A program made the position numbers and the translations under genes. 64,000 bases of DNA from Sanguinoderma infundibulare (Eukaryota > Basidiomycota > Agaricomycetes > Polyporales > Polyporaceae). The DNA lies in NCBI GenBank assembly GCA_032821775.1, contig JAVLRN010000003.1:124001-188000 (forward strand). The letters are read 5' to 3'. Of this stretch, positions 42,101 to 54,580 are shown one piece after another (the stretch's first letter is position 1; each line of letters starts with the position of its first letter). The notes under the pieces are model-generated. The model searched no databases. It was given only the letters and a program-made list of their open reading frames with translations, and was not told the origin of the DNA.

Positions 42101-45100
42101 GAAATTTTAACACCGTTGCCTTCGGGGTCGTGCACATCAAAAATAAGCTGCCATCCTCGCCGGCCTCAGACCTCGTCAAACACGTAGCAGCCCAAAATCC
42201 GGATGCTAGCGCGCATGGTATGACACCACAGGGCTTCGCAATACGGAGCACCCGTGACATGCGGTGCATGAATCGTGCACTACCTGCCAAAGCCTTGAGG
42301 CTGGGCCGCGCTAAGCATGGCGCCGATCTCCTCGGTGTAGCGACCAAGTGAACCGGGCTTTGTGTCTGGGTCGTCTCCCGGCTGTGATTCTTTTTTCTAT
42401 TCAAGGTGTTCGGTAACACCTCATCTCTATGGCTCGGTGTCTGCGTTAACACTTATCTTGCAGTGTTTGTGATGAGTGGCATCAAGCCCCTGCATCAGGC
42501 CAATATTTGTGTCGGGTGCGTTCTGGTGCATTATAGCAAGGCTCGAGGCACTGCAAACGTGAGCTTCCACAGAGTGCCGTGCATGGCTTCTAGCGCCGTT
42601 ACCCGCCGCTCTGCCGCGCATCTATCCTGGATTACATTCGCGTAAGTACTTCTGTTCCATGCATTCGAAAGCGTTCCTCACCTCCAACACGCCCTTGTTC
42701 CACCGGTCCTGAATCCCACAGGGAGGCTTCTTGAATAAGCCGACTTCTCGAAGCGTTGAGCATTCAAGAACTCGGACACAGATACCGAAGGCCTGGCTTC
42801 CTATGACCCACCAGGCCTCTCGATGAGTCCTGTACAGAAAGGCGTCAACTGAAAGGTATATGCGTTTCGCGACACTTATCTGCTTCGTTACTGGGCATGC
42901 GGTCCTGGATATCCACATTACGCCATGGTCCGACTGGGGCGCGAGGATTGGAACGAGGATCTGCGCATGGAAAAGGCACCATAAGCGGCAATTTGTCAAG
43001 TGGCCGGAATAGGTAAACTTCCGACGGAAGGTAACCTTTGCCGCGAGCCCGACGCTTCTCCGTTCGTCAGCATTCGGAAACACGTTTTCGAACTGCTGTA
43101 GTCGTCTCTTGCCAGTGCGCCTTTGATTTTTTTTCGCGCTTTATTTCCATTGCATTAACGATTATTTCTATAAAGACCGTTAGGCGGGTGCCAATCTCGT
43201 GTTCACAAATTCAGTTTGGCCGCGATTTGCCAGTTTCCACCTCAAGGACGGCGAATTGACGCAGGGTATGTACTACGTTGGAATGACTTGTTATTATGTT
43301 CGAAATTCACCTCCGGTTTTTACAGAGGAGGATCACTCGTATTATCTCAATGTCCCAGGTCTGGGCCGACCGCTTCCGTAACGATTGGGTGCTCCGCGAC
43401 TCAATTGTATACTCGAAGGAGCTAACGGTCAATAAACTGTGGGCCGATACACGTTACAGTATTTTCCTCACGTTCTAAATGATTGATTTTCATGGGTGTC
43501 GGGCTTCTCCAGTGGAAGGATTCGGAACCTCCCGCAAGGTTAGGTGACACATTCCAACAATCCTACGGACTGGCAATGATGTGCTTACGCAGAGACATCT
43601 TAAGGTTCGCCAAAGATAGCACTTCAATCCCTTCGGTCAAGGTGATGATCACTGTTCGCACCTCGAAATCACACCCATGGACGTGGGGCACAGAACGCCA
43701 CAGACGGCTTCCTATACTTCGTGCTTCTATCCACCTTGATAGGTCTGTCTTCCGGCGGCAGGACCCGCCGAGGATGCGTCTAGAGTGAAGGAAGTCTCCC
43801 CGAGTCCGTCAAGCCTGTAGCGCTCTGGCCCGACACGACACCCCTCGCATCATACTCTGAAACACGATTCCTGGGGTAACCTTTGTTCTAGATTTGCTGC
43901 AGGCCTGTATCGACCGATTACAGAGCCTTGCGCAGTTCTGTTGAACGACCTATCTACGATGTCTCGAGTCATTTGCGTGAAGACACGGACCGCTGAAGAG
44001 ATCGGCCGCAGCAGCGTTCGAAACGCCCACAACAGGCCGCCCTCCCTTGTTCTTCTCCTATGCCTCCGTCCGAAGGGCTCGGCTCGCACGGGGTTGTAGC
44101 TGTGCATGAGGTGTGTGGTTTCTTCTCGATGGATAGCGGGCTTCTGGAGCTAAGGATACGTCGTAATCGCCACCGGCCGCCGCGGCGCTCTCAGGAGCGC
44201 GCTCCCAAGATGAAGGTTTCCTTGCCACACCATGAAGTCCTTCTGTAGGACGTGGGGATGCCTGTCTGGTTCAAGGCTCCGGTCGGAAGAATCACTCGGG
44301 CAGTACCATGTTAAAATGGGGGGTCTGAGTTCAGAGGGGGCGATTCGAGGTGTCACCGGTAAATTATCAAGTGGCCGGCCTGTCAGGTGGGCAGCCGCCT
44401 TCGCAGTCTGCAGCGCCGAATCCTCGCTCTTCCATTCATGCCCTTTGCTCACGCATGGCCCGTATCCCAGGTATCTCGCACATATCCGTGTCCTTGCCGG
44501 TGCTAGCGGTCAGTGTTCGCGGCAGCTCCTATTGCCAAATCACGGCTGATGCACCAGCGAACAGGAAACTTAATCGCCGAGAAATACCTCCATCGTCGCT
44601 TCCATCTCGCCCCGTCCGCAATAGAGCTATGCGGCGATGCTGTGAGTGTTGGGTTCGCGATAGGAGGATCGTGGCCCTCAGGTGCCATCCGTTGCCCCAC
44701 CCTCGGTGCCCCAGGCACGCTTCCAGTCCCATGCACGACCGTTCTTGAAGCTTCCGGCGCGACTTCGAAACTATCTTGGTGTACGATCGCATGGTAGGAC
44801 ATCGAGAGTAGACAAAGTATTGAAGTGCTCGTTGCTGTTATTCACCGTTGCAGGAACTTGAGCGCGGAGAGCAACGGGTACATGCGGCGGTCGGCGGCTT
44901 CAACGGGCGGTAAGTCACGGCATGCGTCCTCGCATATCGATGTTAAACTAAATGTTCATGATTTTCGGGGGTGGCATCACACGTAACGTCCAGGTTCGAT
45001 CCAGCCAATCGCTTACGGGATCCCGCTGGTGTAAGTAAGATTTGGACGTGGAATAATAACTAAAATTTTACGAAATTGCCAAGTATGGGTGCGCCCACGA

Positions 45101-45482
45101 GGCCCTTGCGTTCCACGTTCACACACGGCCAGTGCTGCGAATCTTCCGCCCGAGAGTCTCGCAAATCCTTGGGTTTGTCGGCGGCGCCTGGCTCCCCAAG
45201 TTGCACCGCCGGTACATTGAGGCACTGGCGGTCGTGATGAGTCGAACCTTCTCTCCCATCGAGAACAAGGACATCGAGTGGCACGGTATCCGCGCATTTC
45301 GACCACCGGACGACCAGTCTGCCTTCGAGACTCTCACGAATACTCGCCCGTCCTCTGCCGGCGCTGGATCCCGGACTGGGCGGCCGGACATCGTCAATGA
45401 GCGCGCAGAGAAGCCTTACCCTGATGTACGAAGTGATCCACAATTGATTGTTCTAGGAAAGTGGCACTGCGTGCTCCCTCCG
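39176..45482. other. 6.3 kb without a supported gene
   Basis: Composition is near 50% GC with stops in every frame. Frames of 90-156 codons (for example 41061-41531 and 42034-42351, both plus) do not resemble a family I know. Around 44850-45440 on the plus strand several short open pieces are bordered by good donor-like sites (such as CAACGGGCG before GTAAGTC), and a 126-codon frame at 45132 has a natural composition (FRPRVSQILGFVGGAW). This may be an unrecognised or decayed multi-exon gene. I cannot call it. Confidence 0.3.
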
Positions 45483-45489
45483 TATATAA
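45483..45489 (+). promoter_or_regulatory. TATA-like box of the C2H2 gene
   Basis: TATATAA lies 94 nt before the ATG at 45583 and is followed by a CT-rich leader (CCCCTTCTTCTCTTGCG), a common fungal core promoter layout. Confidence 0.5.
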
Positions 45490-45582
45490 CCCCTTCTTCT
45501 CTTGCGCAGTGAACCCAGTCCCTCCGACTCTCTCCACCCCTTAGGCCTCCCTATCTTCTCATTCGTCCTTCCGCCTCCAGAT

Positions 45583-46743
45583 ATGGCTTCCTCAACGATT
45601 CGGAACGATCGTCCCACCCTTCCCAGCATACAAAACTTGCTTTCTGGTACGGCATAACATCGCGCATTCCCCGTGTATGTCGTTTGACAGTCGAGTGCTT
45701 CGAAAGACCTCGAATTCGACAAACTTCGGCTACGGTCTGCGGAGAACCCGCCGAACACCGTCGCCACCGCGAATGTCGCGGCATTACCCCACGTGGTAAG
45801 CGTTTTTGACGGCTTAGACGCGGCACGCCACAATTGCTTATCCTCAATCTGGCAGGCTGGCGATTCAAAGGTCCTTCCTTTCCACGAACGACCGCCCTCT
45901 CTTCCCCGTTCGTCATCCATTCCGACGACCCGCGCCCATAACATCGCTCGTCCCGCTCCATACCCTGACATCCACCTCACGGGTCCATCTCATCCTCCGA
46001 AGTCAGCGGGCGAGGCGTTCAAAGACCACCTTCCTGGCCTCTACTCGCGCTTCGGACGTATGCATGAACCAGGTCGGCACAGCACCGCTCACAAGGCGCT
46101 TGCTATGATGGATCTCCCCACCTATATCCTGTCGCCGGACCAATGTGCCCCCGACGATGACCGCAGGCACGGCTGTGGCATCTGCCATCGACGATTCAAC
46201 CGGCCTAGTAGCCTGATGATTCACATGAACTCGCACACCGGAGCGCAGCGTGCGTCGCCACACATTCTTGATCGCTTGCGCCCATCCTAACATCCCCTTG
46301 CAGCGTTTGAGTGTCCCTTCCCGGGATGCACCCGCCGCTTCAGTGTCAACTCCAACATGCGCAGGCACTACAGAAACCATCGCGAGGGTGCCGCGATGGC
46401 TGCCGCGCAAGCCCAACCGTGCCCCCCTTCCCCCTCATACTACCTCCACCCCGACCCTGCGCGCTCGTACTACGGCGCGAGCAGCCCTTCCTCCTCGCCC
46501 CCCTCCTCGCCTTCGCACACGGACGACGGCCAGTTCGATGCCGCGGAAGGTCTGGCGTATTGCCACCCTTCGGCGCGGGGGCGATCGCGCTCGACGGTGA
46601 TTCCTGCCGCCCAGAGTCGCCCATCATCCGCGCGCACCCGCTCGTGCACCGTCCCTGGGTGCAACTGCGACGAGGCGCCCAGCGCGCTTCGCCCGGCCTT
46701 CCCGCAGGAATCCTCTTCCCGCTTCTCGCCCAGGGACCGGTGA
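45583..46743 (+). CDS. C2H2 zinc-finger protein, likely transcription factor
   Basis: The start MASSTIRNDRPTLPSIQNLL is a typical beginning of fungal C2H2 regulators. Exons: 45583-45646, 45691-45795, 45856-46249 and 46304-46743. The last two join in phase exactly inside the finger linker (HTGAQ-PFECPF); the first junction is off by one by simple reading, so exon 1 or its donor is tentative. Finger 1 is CGICHRRFNRPSSLMIHMNSH (C-x2-C-x12-H-x3-H). Finger 2 is CPFPGC...FSVNSNMRRHYRNH (C-x4-C-x12-H-x3-H). Such adjacent pairs bind DNA in the nucleus. The region before the fingers is Pro/Ser/His-rich. The tail is low complexity (YYLHPDPARSYY, SPSSSPPSSPS) and ends with a small Cys cluster, CTVPGCNCDE. 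Target genes are unknown. No neighbour within several kb suggests a pathway. Confidence 0.8.
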
Positions 46744-46987
46744 GCGTGCCGAGCGTTGGGGTTCCTCGGCGCTGCGAAGGTGCACCACAGTAGCGAGGAT
46801 CGCGTCGAAACGGAAACGCCGTTGGTGTGAAGAAGAAAAACCCAAGGAAACGTTCGTACTCTCTCGTGTTCAGCGCGATGCCGCTCTCCCTAGTTCGTTA
46901 TGTCCTGGCAGAGACACTCTAAAGTTAAATAACTGTATTATGTGCCGTTAAGTTATACTCGCTTTCGCTTGGTTGCTATCGTGCAAG

Positions 46988-47030
46988 TCCCCTGTTATGT
47001 GTCGCTTATTCCCCTGTTATGTGTCGCTTA
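46988..47030. repeat. Perfect 22-bp tandem duplication
   Basis: The unit tcccctgttatgtgtcgctt is present twice, 22 bp apart, without a mismatch. It lies in intergenic DNA about 250 bp after the C2H2 gene, possibly in its 3' region. Confidence 0.85.
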
Positions 47031-50000
47031 GTCCTGACATATGTATTCTACCTCATCAAAAATCGCAATGCCATTCGCACCGTAGCCTTCCGATCCCAGG
47101 GTAAACATAGCGTTTTGGAACTCACTGGTTCCCGGTTTTTACAAGTGTACTGCTCAGCGATCGCGAGCGGACTTCGATTCCACGAGATTGCTCACGGAAG
47201 TGAAGCCCACGATCGATCATCCTCCTTCAGTATAATGACTTCTTCCCCGGGTGTAGATATCATGTACATACGGAGTATTCGATCACAGCGGGAAACGGTA
47301 CGGAGCAATCAATCGTCAGCCACGCAGTGAGACGGAGAGACGAGCCCGCTGCAAAGCGATACAGTTCTGACAAGAAAACGGTGGCGCGAATTGTTTAACG
47401 ATAATCCCTTGATATATTGCAATTCACTCACCAGCGAGACCAGGATGGTCGATCCGAGCAATCGACGCGTTCCGGTCAACGGTGTTCAGCTCATCGGGCT
47501 CTTGGATGGGTGTGGGGATGCATGGTGCGGCGGAGATGCCAATCTAGCCACTATTCGGTAACGCACCCTCCGGGATGTCGGGCTGTTCGACAAGGCTTCA
47601 CATGATCGCGTTATAAGGTTACTGGAACATCGGCTGGATTTCAAAGTCTGTGCTCGCACCTGACGCGGAGACGATAAGAAGGTCTCCGTTTGAATTGAAC
47701 CCTTGCGACTAATACCCCGAAAAATGACATTCCTTGGGAGTAGCACAGCCTCGTAGGACATGTCCGCGGAGGCTGAGTAGGGCAGCCGCCAGTGGGTGTC
47801 GAAACTCTGAACAAATCGTGATGCAAACACGACTTACCTGTGCTCTGAGGCCGGTGTTTCTCAGTCCGTATAGTGTAACGTTGGGCACGCCCTCCGTATA
47901 CCACGGTGTACTTGAACCAATCAACGGCGAGAAGTTAGCCATAAAGTACACTGCCGTGTTCCTTCCATGAATAAGGCACGTGCCTGTGCCTCCGTGACGG
48001 GGTCCGAGAGGCAGTCGGATGGGAACTTGCTTGGCGGATGTTGAATCGTAAGCTGGGAAAGATACTGTTCCAGGGTCAACGATATTCCGAAGACCACACA
48101 ACGGTGCAAGCACTTACGACAAACCTAGTTGCCGCGGCGACAAGAGGGGCGATAAGTTGAGAGAGCATCAATGCAGAACTCTGCATCGCAGCATTGTACC
48201 CGCGTCAGAGATGGAGTGACAAGAATTACTGCCATCTCCGCAGCACAGAAGCGGTCAGTTGGGGAATGGCCCGCGATGCCTCATGCGAACGTCCACCTCG
48301 ATCTGGTGAGAAGCCTGTGTCTCCACATGCTGATAACGTCCCCCCCAAGAGGTTACCGGCGGAGAGATGAGGCCACCGAGGAGTCGGGAAATTGACTATT
48401 GAGTCCTGTTCAAGTGCCATTGTAGGTGGACGCTAGAACGAAGATACGTACATCGAGGAGATGATCAACGATAGCATGAGCTCGCCATGCATCCATCTGT
48501 TGAATCAGTCAATATTCCATCCGCGCAAAGCCCATATTGATACCACATACTTCACAGGCAAACCTTTTGCGGTCAACCACGCATTCCGTGTGCGCAGGCG
48601 GTACCGAACAGAACTAGAGATGCGCCACTGCATTACGAAGATCTGTCCGGAATCAGTCGGGAGCATGTGCACCTGCCATGGCGGGTTCGACTCTCAGGAT
48701 TGTCAATCTAGCTGGCCAGAGATTTCCCCGGAAGTCGGTGCGATCACTTCCCAGGTCGGTCTATCCATGAGCCGCAAGAGTGGAGGTCGTTGCCGAGCGG
48801 TGACATACTCATCAACTCCGGTTAGCAACGGCCCTTGGGCGTGTGACAGCTAAAATGAAAAGCAGGATGTGCGCACTCTTGAGTCCAGGGGGTATCTAAT
48901 GGGACTCAGATGCGTTTCTTTTGATGGATATGGTCGTGACAACTTGAACCGGAAGGCTGGCGCTCCACTGCGATCAGAACGGTGTGCCACGAAGAAGAGC
49001 CAGAGCGAGTGGATAAGGCATCCATCAGACCTGCTGATTTTTTGCAGGAAGCTTATGAAGAAGGACTGTCGGACTACCAGGGCGTAATCAAAAGAGAAAG
49101 AAATTTCCGCATCGCGCGCCTAGCGGAGTTCGGAGCGTGCGATGTGGCAGTGCTTCTTCCGCCACGGACGAGGATCGTAGCCAGAACGAAGATGGAAGAG
49201 TCAGTGGGTGCTCTATGGACCTATCACTCGCATTACAAGGCATTCATCGTGAAACGTCTTGATTGGTGTTATTGTTAGGTCTATTTCGAGACCCTTAAAC
49301 ACCACCCTTAACGTCGAAATGCTGCAATGTTTCCGACTTTGAGGACTCGCCAGGAGTCCGCGGCGCGACGAGATACAGGGGATACATATGGAAATGCGAA
49401 AGTAACCTTCGCCCCGAGCACAGCCTGACAAGCAATGACTGATGTTGTTAATGTGGCACAATCCTAGCTTCAGACGACGGGCGGGCCACACCGTTGTGGT
49501 ATGCTATGCCGTTTGAAGTCTCACACAGCTGCACTTTTTAGTCGACGTACAAGGTCCAACACAGCAGTACCACCGTTCGCCAGACATCTGAAACTATTAA
49601 GAGCCTCACTATGACCGTTTCCCAGCACGGGAGGACCACATTGCTACGGTGCGAATTTGCTATTGCACCGGCCAAATTCCAACCGCCCAGAGACTTCGGC
49701 AGAGAAGGTCGAACCACATCAGCCAGTCCGCAGGGCTGTACAATTTGTCACCGTTCTCGCGATTCTAATCCCAAATAACACCCTTGGCTGTCCAGACAAG
49801 CGTTCCATTCACGACCTCCACATTCGCAGAGCTCAAGTTAGTCCTAATGCACGTTCCACAAGGGAGGCTTCGCGAAGAACCTGCCGTGGCCGACCATCGG
49901 GGCAGGAACTGCTGCCGACCGCAGAGCAAACTTACCCGCTCTCCGGGTCCCGGAAAAATAGGTCTCCCAGTCCGCTAAGGTTCCAGACATCTCTTGGGGC

Positions 50001-52000
50001 CAGACGAGGAGAGCCAAGTCCCACGCCCCATGTCGTGCACAAGGATCAAATCGCAAGTTCCCCCCCTGGATGACGAACATTGATGGCTGTTGATGAAGTA
50101 CAGGTATTCCCGTGCCCTACCTGGGAACGGCCAGCAGGTCACCATACCTGGGCACCTCAAGGCCGGTGCTTCGCTGCCAGCGACTCATGCACGCCTCGAG
50201 GCCGAGTCGAAGGCCTGACAGCGGGTATGGACGGCCCGGGCATGCTGAGTCAATGTTCCAGCGAGAACGGATCGGCATCCATTCTGAAAGCCACGCTGGC
50301 AGCTGCAGCGAAGCCCGACGTGTTAGACCGACGAGCTTGCTGCGGAGGCATGACGTTCAAGGCCGCCCCGGCGCGATATGTCGACCGTCGGGGTCGGTAT
50401 CTAGTGAACCAACGCCGACTAGGCTGCGATATGATGAAAAAATTGAAGCTATCAAAATTAGGCATATCTGTGCCTCCAAGCGAACTGTGTTCCTGTGTGC
50501 TTTGTCTAACCATGTGCAGCAGAGGTACGATAGTTCGCGAAAGCAGGTCCACGGCGTGCTGCATTCAAATCGCAATTGTCGAGCTCTGACAGATGCCGCA
50601 CACAATTGGACTGGAACGAGGAATAGGAAAGGTTCAAGATACTTCCAGGATTATGCGCCCCTCTCCATGATTCGCAGCACGGTCGGCGCCAGTGTGCGCT
50701 GATAGCACATCGAAATCCAGAGTCAATATTACGCCTGCGGCTCTGCCACCCTTGCAGTCCATCCTCCACCGACGTTCCCAGACGTCATAAACCGCACGAT
50801 TCGAGTGCTGAAAAGCCTCCCCGGAGAACGTACAAGCATCGCAAGGGAAATAAAAAAAGTTAAAAAAAAAAAACTCGATCATCGCCCGTTAAATATCTGC
50901 CGTTCGGGGAAAGAGAGGATAGAGAACTCGAAGATCATCTTCCAGTCCTGTCCTGGGGATCTCGGAGCTCCGGTCGAGGACAATCCCCGTGTGGAAGATT
51001 CCGCGGAGGCTAAAACTGATGTCCGTATACAGCCATGGGCGCAGCGCGTGAAGGGTGGGCGCGCGGGTGACGAGGGAGACAGGAGACGGACGCGCGTCGT
51101 AGTCTGTAGAACCCCATCGCGGCTTCTGTCCATCCGTCCGTCAAAGGCAAAGGGGAGTGCCGAGCTCGGAGGAGTTCTGAAAAATTTGCAGTGTCTGGAG
51201 ATCACCTCGGGCGCCCGCCCTCACGAGAGCCTCGTGCTGCAGACAGAAGTGGCGAGCCATCGGAGGATGAGCATGACGGGCTTCGGATGCTCTCTGGCGG
51301 GAGATCATCATGGTATATTCTACACTGCAGTCCTGGACGTACCTGAACAATGCGACCATAGTAACGGATGAGCACTTGTCTTATCAACACGACATATGTC
51401 GGACGTTTCGCTCCACCAAATCGGGTCTCTTGACGTATTGAGCCACTTCTCAGCACGATGAACGGAACCTGCCAGGCAAACGTCTACCTTGCCTGCTCGC
51501 CCGATACTGCGACCGAACGAAGTGGCAGGATCTCCGAGTGGGAACGGCGAACCGTGCTGACAAGACGTGGTGCAACGTCGGACGCAGAGTCGCATTCGAG
51601 TTGCCATTCTATCTTGTCAACCTTCCGTTCGCTCTTGCCGTATCCGTCCTCGGTCTCATGGAGGTCTGCGGATAGACTCCTTCAGCAGGCCAACCCTCCG
51701 AACTTCCACAACGTCAGCCGCACGATTACTCACCGCGCCACCACAGTTCCCGTCCCCAGGACAGGCCGGACCACCCCGACGTCGAATATCTGGCAGTTCC
51801 AGCAGTGAGCTATGATGGATCGAACCTTCGGCTCCGCTGCGGTGCTGCAAAACGAACAGAAAATAATCACGTGAAAAAGAATATGGGTGCGCTCTCGAGG
51901 CGGACACAATTAAGGTGCAAAGAAGCGTCTCGCAGCCTCGCACGGCTCGCATGTGCCGTAATTCGCAGTTCTCGACCGACCGCCCCAAATCTGAAAGGCG
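47031..52000. other. 5 kb without a supported gene
   Basis: Frames reach 196 codons (50112-50702, plus) but none resembles a known family. Two pieces look somewhat protein-like: 47830-48113 on the minus strand, which ends at an excellent donor (CAGGTAAGT), and 48982-49278 on the plus strand (RVDKASIRPADFLQEAYEEG). Neither could be extended through plausible splicing. An A-rich patch with two long A runs lies at about 50847-50876. Confidence 0.3.
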
Positions 52001-54481
52001 ACGCGCATGGGAACGAGGTGCATAAGTAAACAAGGGAGCTTCGAACACCTCACATGGCCGAAGCTGTCGACAACGTTCCACGGCAGGCTGTCGGCAGCGA
52101 CATATCACAGAAGGATATGGGTGTGTCCCGTGTCACGACCACATGCCACAAGATCGCTCTCGAGCCATACAATCGCGACTGAATGACCAACGAAAGAAGT
52201 ACGTAACAGGGGCTACGATCGAAGAACAGAACAAACCCTCACCTAATGTCGTAACCTCCCGCACGCCACCCGCGTCCCGGCAAGCCGCAATGCGGGATCG
52301 TCGTCGACGGCGTCTTCGCGCAGACACGACCTCCGGGTCGAAGCCGAGGCTGCAAGTGACACACACACGTCAGTCATCGTCCTGCACCAAAAACGCAACG
52401 CGTTCGCAAGGATGGGAAACCATGCCGCCCAACCGTCAGGCACTGCCAGACGAGCTAGAGCCGCACGCTAGATGCAGCAAGTATGTGGGGGCGCGCGTGA
52501 GTCGCTGGCTTGCCCGTGAGCATCACAATCGGACTCCGCGTGCGGTGCAGGCACGCCGAAGAGCTCAATACAGCACAGACACGCATCAATCACTCACCGA
52601 CGTGCAGCCCGTGATGCGTGCGTCGCTTGATCGCGCGAGGGGTGCCACCGTAATGAAGGCCGGTCCCGAGGAGAAGGAGCATCGGAATAACGAGACGGAG
52701 CGCACTTGCGGTTACACGAGGTTCGCGAGCGCCAATTCGGCGTGAGTGGTACCGGGCGCAAGTTGACCCGGATATCTCGCGCAGGAGCATCCAGAAGTTC
52801 GGATTCGTATTCACTGGAGCTCCGTGCTTGGGACGGAGGTGCGAAGGCATGCGGGACTGCGCGTGGCCGCAAGAAGACGAGGTTATCCCGACCAAGAAGC
52901 GTTAGTCAGTATATCCATGGTGCTCAGCGCGATATGCTCACCTGCGACCTCCAACCGCATGTGCTACGCATCCTGGGCTGTCAAGCTCCACATATGCTAA
53001 CCGTAACGATACCCACAGCAAGGTCAGCGTATGGAGAAGGGTAAATGCGGTTAGATAACACATACCGCTCCGAATCGAAACCTCCCGTAACGCGTGAAAG
53101 TAACCACTGTCCATGGACGACGTCGGACCTCGCAGTGACTACGCGAAAAACATCGCTTTAGGTCAGCATCGCTCGCAGAAATCACCACACCAACTCCACC
53201 AACCTAAGCGTGTCCCTCGGCGCCCCGAACATTGCGGACTCGCCAACCGAGCATGGGTTCCTGGGACATAGGTCGAGAACGAGTCGGCCAATATCAAACT
53301 CCGCACGAGCCCAACGGTGGACGCGCTAGTCCGCATGCGCACCCTAGCGTGTCCGTCCCGGCCCCAAACCCGGCAGGTCAGAGCGCGATAGAGAGCCCGT
53401 GGGCGCGGTGGACCACGCGGCAACGGTCGCAGGTGGAGAGATTAACGTGAGCACGGTGACACCGTCATGCACACGCCCCACACACGACATCGGATCCATC
53501 GTGTCGTGCCGTGTCGATGCATGGTGCCTCGCTCGGAGTCATCGCGGACCGCATGAGCCCTCAGACGTGCGACTGGCAGCCAGTGACCAGGAAGGTCCGT
53601 CGCGGAACCGAGGCGAGAGCGGCGCCACCGTCCACGGTCCAGGACGGCCTCGAGGAGGCATGGCCTCCCCGTGTTCTATCCGTTGCGCGCCTGGGAAAGA
53701 GAGAGAAATCGGAAGTGAAACGCGGCGGGGACACGGGCCTTGGGAAGACGATCGCCGCATACAGAGTTCAGTGGCGCAACGACGGACGATTTACTCGCTG
53801 CGCGGTGTGAAGGCATGGGGATGAGGATGGGTACGCGGGTACTGGGGGCGACACCATAACGATATCGCGAGCCTCACGGACGTGTAGCGAGGAGGGATGG
53901 CGGGCGGTTGGGTCCCAGCGCCACACACCCACCCGGTGTTGGGCACCTGTGGGAGGTGGCATCGCGGACGAAATCAAGGTCCGGCCTAAGGCAGCGCAGG
54001 AGGGGAGGGGAGGAGAGGGGGAGGACATCGACGAGCTCACGCACCTAGGCACCCGGCCCCGGACGGTGCACCGCGCCTCGCCCAACGTCTCCGTCCTCCC
54101 TCCATTCCCCCATCATGCACCCCACTGTGCTCGCACTAGCACTAGCACTAGTCCTGGCACCAAACCAAAAGACAGATCGTGCCCTCGTCCATCCGGAGTC
54201 GCGTAGGCTGATTTTGATAAGGTGGAGAACGCAACGTAACCCCCGCCACCCTGCCCCGACAAGTTCGGAGCGGGACTCGACCCGCAATCTCGCCGCCAGG
54301 CTCAGCGATCGATCGCGTGCGCGTCCGCCCCCAACAGCCTGACCGTCAGGGTCGACGGGAACACAGGCCGCTGGGGGTAACGAGCAGAACGAAGATCCCG
54401 GTGTGGAACAACGCGCGAGGAAACGAGGGTGCCGCAAACGTGTATCGGATCTAGAACTTGAACAGCCCCTCGACAGATGCG

Positions 54482-54580
54482 TCGCATACATAACACAGAT
54501 GCGAAGATGCAGATGACGATGACGGATATGATGACGATGGAGATGTCGATGGAGATGCCGATGCCGATGCTGATGGCATG
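54482..54580. repeat. GAT-rich trinucleotide/hexanucleotide repeat
   Basis: Units such as gatgac, gatgga and gatgcc follow one another for about 100 bp (for example gatgccgatgccgatgctga). Confidence 0.75.

Noticed and set aside
46988..47030. CRISPR-like direct repeat
   Set aside because: Only two copies, directly adjacent, no spacers, in a eukaryotic context; a simple tandem duplication.
54230..54310. tRNA-like GCGGGTCGAGTCCCGC on the minus strand
   Set aside because: The loop lacks one base and no cloverleaf can be built from the flanks.
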